DNA of 64,000 bases, taken from contig CP137666.1 in the NCBI GenBank assembly GCA_037976565.1, positions 5,808,060 to 5,872,059 of the forward strand. Reading direction: 5' to 3'. The notes beneath the pieces are model-generated. The model saw only the letters and a program-made list of their open reading frames with translations, ran no database searches and was not told the DNA's origin. How positions within the stretch are numbered: position 1 is the stretch's first letter; every line of letters begins with the position of its first letter. Of this stretch, positions 18,484 to 29,633 are shown piece by piece. A program made the position numbers and the translations under genes. The DNA comes from Mesocentrotus franciscanus. Lineage: Eukaryota; Echinodermata; Echinoidea; Camarodonta; Strongylocentrotidae.

Positions 18484-18655
18484 AGACCGAAAATTTCTGT
18501 CTCTTTCGTTCGTTAGCCTCTTATTTGGGTAGGGTCGGCTCCTATATCTTTAGGAGCCGACCCTAGGCTATATAATAGTATAGGAGCCGACGGCCGACCC
18601 TACCCAAATAAAGAGGCTAATGTCATAAACGAAAGAGACAGAAATTTTCGGTCTA
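18484..18655. mobile_element. Foldback (long inverted repeat) element
   Basis: The left arm starts TAGACCGAAAATTTCTGTCT at 18484 and the right arm ends with its complement AGACAGAAATTTTCGGTCTA near 18655. The arms also share TAGCCTCTTATTTGGGTAGG and GGTCGGCTCCTATA, so about 70 bp are paired with a short A/T-rich spacer. No coding capacity. Confidence 0.85.
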
Positions 18656-18744
18656 GGCTACCACTACATAGATCTAGTAGTAGTGCACTAGACCCTTAAG
18701 GCCTGGTGCATGATAATGAATACCTGGGCTGTTGTTGTTGCTGC

Positions 18745-18840
18745 TCTCTTTCTTCTTTTCCTCCTCCTCCTCCTCCTCCTCCTCCTCCTCCTCTTCTTCT
18801 TCTTCTTCTTCTTCTTCTTCTTCTTCTTCTTCTTCTTCGG
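18745..18840. repeat. (CTC)n(TTC)n microsatellite
   Basis: Pure CTC then TTC triplets. The poly-Glu and poly-Leu/Phe open frames over it are not genes. Confidence 0.95.
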
Positions 18841-19404
18841 AAAGACTTCCTTTTGCGACAGCCACCTAAAATCTAACCCGGGCCTAATATAGACCTAGAT
18901 CTATAGTATAGTATACCCACACATAGCTGCATTACTATCCTGGCTGTGTATTAAAAAACCTGTTCTATCAATTGATTCTCAACATTTCAAACACCACTGT
19001 ACAAAACTCAACTGAATTCACTCAAAATCGGTACTTTAGTGACAATTGATGAAACCCAAATAGCAGTAAAATACAATCTTTTCAACTTACCAATGTTAGA
19101 AAGAATAATTTGAAAATTCAAATCGCGAATCTACTGTCAAACTCGCTGATCAGCCACATCGTATTCATTGTTCGCATTTGTGTTTAATGTGTGTATTGAC
19201 TATTCATGTGTGCAATTGCTGCCTATTAGCGTAGTACAGCGCTAGAGGTCAATACGCATTAGCATTGACTATTCTTTGCTGGAGTGATATATACCCTAAG
19301 GCCTAACCCTATCCCTATCGTGTTTTATATATCATATTATTATTAGATATATCATTCTAAGCTGTACCCATATTTTTGTTTTCAATTTGGGTGGCTGTCG
19401 CAAA

Positions 19405-19650
19405 AGGAAGTCTTCCCTCTTCTTGTTCTTGTACTTGTTCTTGTTCTTGTTCTTGTTCTTGTTCTTCTTGTTCTTGTTCTTGTTCCTCTTCTTGTTCTTC
19501 TTGTTCTTCTTCCCCTTCTTGTTCTTCTTGTTCTTGTTCTTGTTCTCCTTCTCAATCTCCTTTTTCTTCTACTTCTTCTTTTTTTTTTTCTTCTACTTCT
19601 TGATTCTTCTTCTTCTTCTCATTCTTTTTATTCTTCTTTTTCAACTCTTC
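19405..19650. repeat. (TTCTTG)n pyrimidine-rich microsatellite
   Basis: Interrupted TTCTTG/TTC run. It follows GGTGGCTGTCGCAAAAGGAA, which is the reverse complement of sequence next to the other microsatellite at 18840-18868. Confidence 0.9.
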
Positions 19651-19770
19651 TTCTTCTTCCAGTTGAGTACCGACCTTTTAAATAGAGTATCTTTTTGTCC
19701 TCCCCTTCTATTTCTAACTAGTTCTAGATAATAATAATAGTAGTGGCTACTTGTACAGCATACAGGTCCA

Positions 19771-19996
19771 CCTTTCGGTGCTCAAAGTCATGGTGCTTAG
19801 AGAAAAATACATGTAACAAACATAAGAAAGAACAAATAAAAAAAAATATCTCCTAAACACAGTAAATTAGAATATTGTAATAATCCTTTCCATGCTCAAA
19901 GTCATGGCGCTTAGAGAAAAATACATGTAACAAACGGAAGAAAGAACAAATACAAAAAAATCTCCTAAACACAGTAAATTAGAATATTGCAATAAT
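19771..19996 (+). repeat. Tandem duplication upstream of TMEM232
   Basis: Two units of about 113 bp (19771-19884, 19885-19996). Both contain GCTCAAAGTCATGG, CTTAGAGAAAAATACATGTA, CTCCTAAACACAGTAAATTA and GAATATTG. Differences are few. Confidence 0.85.
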
Positions 19997-20315
19997 TACA
20001 ACGAAAAAAACAAATAAGTTTTCAGTTGTGATTTGAATGTTTCTGTTGACGACAGTTGACGTAATTGATCTAATTCTTTCTAGACCTCTACTCCTTAGTG
20101 AAAAGTTTCAAACCAGAAGTAGGTTGAACTGATCATCCTGGCATTTTGAAAATCCATCTGAGAAAAAAATTCATAACAATCATAGATCTAGAATTTGTTT
20201 TCATGGAATGCTAAGAACCCTGATTTAGCTTATTATGTATAAATCTCTCATTCTTTGCCTCTATACTGCCTTCCTTCTTTTACTTAATACAGAGGAAGGA
20301 ACTGGATAATCCAAG

Positions 20316-21402
20316 ATGCCTATCACAAAGATTCCCATAGTGCACAAGTTTGGCATCATCTCCCAGAGTCAGAGAGATGAACTGCAAGGACGATTGCTAC
20401 AACAGAGTGTCTACCAGGTCTCAAAAACTTCACACATTCCTCAGACAACAAGGTAAATGAAAGCAAAATAGTGTGCATGGTAAAGCTGATACACTGCGTA
20501 AGTTACTATGCTTAGGGCAGAACATTGACTTGAATTCGTTCCTAGAAGAAACGTTCCAGTTATCTAATCCTTTGTAAAAGGGGGCGAATAGGAATACAGT
20601 TGGGAATAGCAAGAAATATTTGTAGACCTTATTTTGGGGATAAATAAAACAATAAAAAACAATAAAAAAGGGAATACTTTATTATTACAAGACAAAATAT
20701 ATCAAAAGATCTTTCAATTTGTTTCCCCTATTCAACCAATTTTTCAGTAGATCTTTTTAGAGATGGTTGATACTCATAAAGTTATTGTTTTTATCATACT
20801 ATTGATTTGAATTTTTCATGGTGATGTTTGGTTTTTATCCAGAAATCCATTAGAGCTCACAGAATCTTTCATCCAGCAGTTTAACAACCCATCAAACCTT
20901 GAAGAAAAAGACAAGAATGAAGACCTGGCATTAAAACTACTCACTAGAATCAAGGTAATTTGTGTATACCATTCTACAAAGCATATTTTAGTTTGAGGAG
21001 CAATGTTATTCAAACATAAAAGATTATTAGAACAAGCATAGTAGGATAATGTTTTGTGTTGTTTTCATTATTAATTAATTTAAGTTATTTTAATGTACCA
21101 AATGTCAATTTTCTCTCTCAAGGCAACACAATCCAATAATTTATATCAGGGACAATAAATCACATGTTTACTCCAGGTCCCTGTCTTATAAACAGTGGGG
21201 ATTAATAGCAACTTATTTGCGATTGATATCAATCGCAACTACATGTATGTACATAAGAGATAGGAGACTGTAAACTTGCGATCGATTGGAGGACTTGCGA
21301 TTGATTCGGATCAATCGCAACTCTTTATAAGATGGGGCCCAGGGCTCCACACTTACCATTTTTTCACAAGGGGCTCAGCTCAAATTATAAAACTGTATGC
21401 AT

Positions 21403-21433
<31 letters not shown>

Positions 21434-24400
21434 CGGTGCTTATAAAGCGCTTTCCACCAAAGTCTCTAAGCGCTATATGCCCCCTGTTTAAATTGAAGAG
21501 TAGTTTGGGTTGTGAGATAAACCTTGGGGGACTATATTCACTGCACCCCTGTCAGTGTTAAGCCCTGATTTACTCTATTACTCATTTAACATTTTCATGA
21601 TTTACTTGCCCTGGATGAAAGTAATTGTATAGTCAGTTTCCTGTTTATTTGGAAAAGGTGTATACAGTCAATAAGTGACAAGTCGGCTATTTGTTTTGGT
21701 CTTGTATCATTAGAGAAGAGCAGGTCTCAAAGATGGTGGGAGAGGTAGTCATGTAGACATCCCGAGGGCATGGTCAGAGTTGTCCATGTTGGCACAGTGT
21801 CGAGGGAAGGTACAGGAAGGTAAGACGATTTGTTTCTTCGTTTCCCCTATTCATTCTTTGAGAGACAATATTGGTTGTGAGAACACTTGTTGAACACAAA
21901 AACAACAACGACGACGGATAGTCAACCTATTCGAAACGTCGAGCCACTCCCGCCACTCATCCTCTCTAAGCGCTATAGTTCTCCTTAGAACTATAAGCTA
22001 AGAAAGAAAGATAACCAACAGTCTTTTTCAAGACTACACCAACAGTCCTCTCAGGACTACACACCCTCAAGAAAGAATACCGAGAGTTCTTTTCAGAACT
22101 CCTCAATCCTCCCTCTCTCTCACATGGTGCACCCACAAGCCTACTGTATAACAAAATAATTCATCAGTTTTCTATCACTCTTACACTCGTTTACAGTGAG
22201 ACAGAAAATCAATGGTTGGGGTAATATTTGGAGGGCTACAAAGTTCACTACTATGACATCACTATAACTTGATGTTTATTGAAATGAATAAGCTTATTAA
22301 GTAATTGCTTATATATTTTCAAGGTACTGAAAATGAGAAGTTTAGTAAATATGAAATTTACAATGTAGCAATCATATTTCAATTATAATTAGTGTCTTTC
22401 TTTTTTAAAGAATTAACTTTAGTTCACTGAAATAATGCAAGCATTCAAAGATGGCATCAGTACAATGAAAAACAGCTCAAAACGTAACCATATTTATATA
22501 CTAAACCAGGGGCCATATATATTCTTACTCCTAAGGCTGAAACAGGGCTTCCTTCTTTGCAGCCCTTTGGGATGTAAACCTGGGATTCATTCCCTTAGGG
22601 ATCTTGTTCGTCTAAACAAGTGTCTATTCCTCTCCAATAAATGATCCTATTCCTTTGTCTTTCAGAATGCCTGGATGCACTGATTGTTTCTCTGAGACAA
22701 GCAGAGTTTTCACTAGACCACATACCCAGTCTCTTTTATTTAGCCGAGACCACTCTGTACTGGCTGAGAACAGATGCTATGGATCAGCCATTCCTCAGGA
22801 TTGGAGAAATCAAACTACTTAAGGTATGCTAAAATAAGAGTACAGATCAAACAGCAATTAGAGTGGACAATCAACAATTTTGTCCTACTATCTATCAGGG
22901 AACCATGGTTTATATTTAATTATCAGCTTCATATATCTCTGTACAGAAATTAATAACCAAAATTGCACTCTGAATAAAATTTAGAGTGTGTGAAATTTAA
23001 CTCAGAGGTACCTTTCACACAGGCCTTAATATAACATCATTTTATCCCTTTATGCCCTTTGATCTCTTACCATTGTACTTTCTCTTAGGGATGACTATGC
23101 CGATGTCCTGTAAAAAATGTTAGAACTATATATCCTTAGCAGAAGGAGAAGAATGTTTGTATTTTAATTGAACACCTTGACTATCAATTTATTTGTTTTG
23201 TTTGATTTTATATTTTGTGAAGATCTATAATTTTGAGCATATTTTAGACTCCTATGTGAGTACTACCGTACTACCTCTACTACTATATGAGGTACAATTT
23301 TTTCATTGTTTCATAAGACAAGATTTATTAAAGTATATCATAGTTTATAATTACTTTTTTTCATTAAACATTTGACTGCTCTTCAATGTTGTTCATTTTC
23401 TGCTGATAATATGTTTTTTCCATATAATTTTGATATTAGATGGGTCAGGCAGTGTTCTTGAGGTTGTTTTATCATCATATGGCAGGCCATCTGCAGGGAA
23501 GATCGGAATTCAAGACTAGACTCCTCACATACTTATCAGGTAAGATTATTTTATATATTTGTTAATTTCTTTATTTCGTTATGTTTTAGATTTTTTTTTT
23601 AGGGGAGGGGCGGAATAACTTAAAATTAAAACTTATTTTTCATTTGTTGCTTGAATTGAGTGAGAAGCTTGTCTGTATTTCATGTAGGTTTCATGTTATC
23701 TTTGCAAAGGAAACTTTATATTTGAGCATGTATTTTGAGAGATCACCTGCAAAACTGGGATAGGAGATAAATAAGAAAATAAATTGAATTTGTAAATATG
23801 ATAGTTGCTTTGTAAATTTAGCCTCATATTTCATTATAAGTGATATAAAAGCATTCTGTTATCCAAAAAATTCATCATCTGGGGGTGGAGGTGGCTAGTA
23901 AGTGTAAGTATATATGCTGATTGCTTATTTAATCGATGAGGCATCATTGCCAAAAATGAGTTCACCATCAATATTTTTATGTAAACATATTTGTAGATAT
24001 CTCAACAGTATCTTAACAGTATTCTTTTCTGCCATTTATTTCTAAGCTCTTCAATGTAATTACTTAAATATTGCAAACAAAGTTATTAATCAGTGATAAC
24101 CAGTTCAATGGTGACATGTGGATATAATGTATACTTCTAGATCTCATTCAGTCTTAATCTTAATCTTCAAGACTTCCATAACATTGCATATTTTATCTAT
24201 GTCACACTTCTTATAATCCATGGAATGTCTCAGCTATCACACAGGGTAAGTTATTTGGACAACCAATTCGTACAGATGACGATAAAGCTTGTGTGTATTC
24301 AAGAAACAAACAAAAAATTTCCCCGCTTGAGTACGATGTGATACCTCTCTGCTACGTTAGTGTGGAGCATTGCTAAGCAAAGCAAACCATTTATATTGCT

Positions 24401-27400
24401 GCTTGTCTTAATATAACAATGAAGTGACAAAAATAGAAAGAAAGAAATGAAACGCTTTATTTTGCAGTTGAAGAAACGTCCAGGATAGCATCACTATAGC
24501 ATAGGCTATATATTCCAAGCATGATGTCTTGTTGAAACACATAATTCAATATCCTTACTTCTAACACTTTCATATACCGGTATTTAGCTTTGCAGAAGTG
24601 GTCATAACCCTATATTTGAAAGCTATTAATCATTCTAACTGGTATGCAGTCAAATTTTCTAGTATAGAACACTAACAGACATATTCTAATGACTTTATGT
24701 TGTAGATGTATGTACATTTATTGGTATGGTTTGACTTTAATACCCCCTTTCCTTTTATTAAAGTATAATAATTGTTAAACAATTGTTTGAACTTTTCTTT
24801 TTGATTAAAGGCATAACACTTATTTGTGACTAATACAGCTTGTGCATACTGTGTAATACTGACTATAACCCTATTATTACAGTCTATGGTAATATACAGA
24901 CTGTAGTAGAGTTTGACCTCTTCTGTCATCTTTTTGGAATTTTGAAGCCTTTCACACATGAAGCAGAAAAATATATTTGAAGCAAAATTAGCACATTATG
25001 CACACAAAAATAGCATGTATCACCTTTTTTAGATGGTGCTAAATCTCATTTGCTGCTTATGATATTACAATACAGTTATTAAATATAAGTCTTTCTATTC
25101 AAACCATCTGACTAATGATATATTTAATTGACATCAAGAGAGAAAGTATACGTTCGTAGGTAAGCAACCAAGGAGACCTAGAGTTGTAAGTCCTATCTGA
25201 GGGTCTTGATATCGAGGATTAATGTCTTACCAAGGCAGGGAGCACTAGCACATCAAATTCTTTTCAAACTCAGGACCTTCAAGTTATGAGGCTACTGCTT
25301 TACCACTGAGCCATGATGCTTCCCCATGTCTTTTTTTAGAATGTCTAATAATTCATACTTTTTTTCTTCTTTTTTTCACATGAATTAGGATTTGCAGAAA
25401 ATGAAGAGGCCTATAGTCCCTACCCTGGTGCACATCTGTGTCTGAGATTAATAGCTTCCATTGGCAAGATGATCTTAGGCGAGGTGATGATGGATGAACT
25501 CAAGAAACATCCTGAAGAACTTAGAAGAGATCTTTCTGATGTCAAAGAACACCCTAAGGATGTAAGTGGTTTGCTTGAGTTGATGTTTAACCCATTGTCC
25601 ATTGTCCATACATTGCAATTTAGTGATTTCTGTACTTTTTGTAGGGAAAAAAAGAAAATAAAAAAGGTAAACTTAATTCAGAGATTTAAAACTATTGAAA
25701 TATTTGTTGCTGTTCTTGTTTTGCATTATCAAATTACATTTGGAAAGACCGACCATGACAGTTAAGAATCATATTTGATTCATACCAAAGGTGAGTGACA
25801 TGATAATGAAATAGTGGTGACATAATAATGTTCCCTAAATGAAGAGATCTTCAATATGTCTTTTTCTTGTCAGTATTTAATTTCATAGTTTACATGTATG
25901 TTTAGATGACTCTAGTTACCTCACAAGGAGGAAATGAAAACAACTTGGAAATGAAGAGATAATTTTGGAAAGGGTAATAGAAATATAATCTTTACTTGTC
26001 AGCAATGCTTTATGATTCATAGATGCACCTTGAAAACAAAAGCCTGTGACAAATATCCATAGATTTCATACAATAAATTTGCTTTGATTTAATATTCACA
26101 TTGCAATTTCAGTATCTTCCAGAAGCAGAAATCAAACACTCATATGCCACATCAAGCCCACCCAACTCTATAGCCCACCCGGATGTCCCCAGGAGCACCC
26201 CTGTGAGGGACCCTTTCAAGAACCCACCCCTCCCCCAACCCATCAGTCAACCCAATTCGCGCCCAAACACCCACCAGCGATCCCGACCGAACACCCAGCC
26301 CACCCCAGGGCTCCAGCAAGCTCCTCGTCGGCCAGATACGTATACCAGTAGTATCCATGACCTGAGCCCAAGTCTCTGGCATGCTCTAGATGTGTGGCGC
26401 TGTACGGTTCATCTCAGCTCTGGTTTTCCTGAAGCAGTCAAAGCTTTATCACTATGTGGGACTACACTAGGCTCAGAACATTGGTGAGTTTGGATTTGGT
26501 GTGATTAATTGCTGAAAGGCTCAGTTGATTCGAAATAGACTAAAAAACGCATCGAAAGTGATGGCTTAATTGTCTGATAGCAAGAGGAACATTCCTTTCT
26601 CTTCATATATGCTCAGAAAGTCAGTATTAGCCTGAAATAGCTATAATTTATATCATAATGGTTTATTTGTAGCACACACCTACACTAGCTGCAGTACAGT
26701 GGTAAATTTTGTATTGATGATCATTCCCCCAACATCTAAAAAAGCAACAACCAGCAGGGCCTATATGGCTTTAAGTCATGTTCGAGGAATTAGGTTGTAC
26801 CTTACCAGAGGGGACCAGTGCAGTTAGTTAAATTCTAACCTTATAGACCTTTCAGTTATAAAATCACTTCTCTATCACATAGCCATCACACACAAAACCA
26901 ATTGAATAAAATCTATTGAAATTATCAACTTTTGCATTCTAAACTTAGGATTCTTGAATCTGTCATATCTGTCTTTGATCAGCATGTGACTTTCAAATAC
27001 ATATATAATAGCTAGGAAACCTATGCAGATCATTGTTATTACCTTTTTCCTTATTTTTTCCTAATCTTACCCCACCCAGGGTGGATGCAGTGTGTGCCCT
27101 CTTCATCATTTCAGAAGCTGCAAAGGGCAACATGAAAGTGATGAAAACACTTCAAAACCTAGCCAAGGGTATGGTCCCTGGAACCTCTGCTCCAAGAGAT
27201 CCTACACGGCATACAACACCAGGCAGTAGAGCCAGTCAGGCTCATCGCTTTGATAATCTTGGGGAAGAGGTTGAGCTGGATGGTTTCGACGATTCAGAGG
27301 GGTCAGAAGACGGAAGTCATATTAGCTCAAAAGGTATAGTTAGTTTTTCCATTTTAATTCAGAATTGATAAGTGATGGAAAAATGAAAAAGAAACTTAAT

Positions 27401-29446
27401 AGTGAGTTTGTGTGAATTTCTGCTCTTCTGAATTGGTGATGTTTTTCAGAGTGGAAACATAGGTTATTTTCATCCATTCACATTCAAATAAACTGATAAA
27501 TAGCATTTGCAAATTCTTGCACTTATTAAATAATCAGTGTTTTGATAAAGAATCAAGCGATGATACACGTAAGATGATAAGATCATAATTTACATGTATG
27601 TTCAAAAAAATTCTATGAAACTACTATTAAAATACTCCTAACCGAGGAATTGAAACCAAATTGTGAGAGATAGTGATTTACTATGATCTCAACAAATATT
27701 CAGTCAGGAATATAGATTCATAGAATCTACACTGATTTGTTTAATCTGTTGATTAACAAGCCGGAGTTAACTCAGATTGGCACTTATTGGAATGAAAGGC
27801 ATTAATCTTCATTTGCCACACTCGACCCAGGTGAGGTAAATGGGTACCTGGCAGGAATTAATTCCTTGAAATGCTAGAGTGCTGTAATGGCAGCTAGGCT
27901 AAAGCCGAGGTAATAATTAGTGCGCCTCGGAATAGAATTTCTAGATAGACGGCGCTATAAAAAATGCCTATTATTATTATTATTAAAATGATATAATCTA
28001 CAACCGGTTAGAGTGTAGTCGAGGAAAACGACTCCAAAATAGGAGTATAAAATTTGTTGTATTTTTTGTATATTAATTAGCATTGGCTGTAGAAATGTTC
28101 GATATCATCAGCCAGTATGCTACATTTCAATTTTTTTTCTTTCTTTAGGGAGTTTGAGTGACAATCAATCAGTTGAGATCAGACTCACCGAGATGCTGGA
28201 CTCAAAGATGGAGCTACGCAGCGACTCAAAGTCTAAGAAATTCAGTCTAGATTCTGACATGTCTTTGGGATTGAAGCAACCTAGTAATCTCAGTAGCAAC
28301 TCACTTCTCAAGTCAACAAGCCTCAGAAATACTTCTGTGGCTGTTAACATCGATAGTCCACAAGTAAGAACTAGTATAAACATTACTATGAGAGCAATAA
28401 TGTCTTCTTCCTTTTGATATTTGTTATTATTCGTTGGGGGATAGAGGTTATGTAAACATCACATGACCCAAGATCTAGACCATTCTTGATAGAAAAGCTA
28501 AAGTACAGTGCAGTGCAGTGCTTGTCATTTGTTACTCAGACTATCTTCATAAACATTCACAACTGTGGCATCCTATCATTTGGAAGACAATTCATACAGA
28601 TAATGATCAAATAATAAAGATGATGATAATGATTTTAAAAGTATGGAGGTACTTGTACATGTATGTTTTGGGATGCTGTAATACCAATGGTTACATTTAA
28701 TAGTTTCATGTAGTTACACCCTCCTGGAATGAGTAGGTCAAGATGAAAATAGATAGTATGCTTGTATTTTGAGAACTTGATCATTTTGTGTTGTTGGAGA
28801 GATATTTTTAAGCAAACAGAGAACCTTCTTTCCATCAAAATTACCCATTAGGACAAGAGAGCAGCCTCTCTTAGTGACAGGAGCACAGCCCTGAAAGGAT
28901 CCGGGAGCAGCGTACAGAGCGTCCCTGATGTCAGCAGCCGCGAAAGCCAACTTGATTCTGCCGGAGCCCTGCTAGGTATATTACTATTATTATCATTAGT
29001 AGTAGTAGTAGTAATAGTAATTGTAGTAGACGTAGAAGTAGTGGTAGTGGTAGTGGTAGTGAGAGTGATTAGTAGTAGTGGTAGTGGTAGTAGTAGTAGT
29101 AGTGGTAGTGGTAGTGGTAGTGGTATTGGCAGTGATTAGTGGTAGTAGTGGTAGTGGTAGTGATTATTGGTAGTGGTAGTATAGTAGTAGTAGTAGAAGT
29201 AGTAGTAGTAGAAGTAGTAGTAGTAGTAGTAGTAGTGGTAGTGGTAGTGGTAGTGGTAGTGACAGTGATTAGTAGTAGTGGTAGTGGTAGTAGTAGTAGT
29301 AGTAGTAGTGGTAGTGGTAGTGGTAGTGGTATTGGCAGTGGTAGTGGTAGTGGTATTGGCAGTGATTAGTGGTAGTATTGGTAGTGGTAGTGATTATTGG
29401 CAGTGGTAGTATAGTAGTAGTAGAAGTAGTAGTAGTAGTAGTAGTA

Positions 29447-29481
<35 letters not shown>

Positions 29482-29546
29482 GACATGTAGTAGTAGTGGT
29501 GGTAGTAGAGCAGTAGTAGTAGTAGTAGTTAGTGGTGGTTAGTGGT

Positions 29547-29633
<87 letters not shown>

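Noticed and set aside
18674..18892. Poly-Glu and poly-Leu/Phe open frames
   Set aside because: They are translations of the CTC/TTC microsatellite.
19376..19731. Cys/Ser-rich and Phe/Leu-rich open frames (CSCSCS pattern)
   Set aside because: Compositional artefact of the TTCTTG repeat.
26152..26382. Minus-strand open frame opposite a Pro-rich exon
   Set aside because: Shadow of TMEM232 exon 7.
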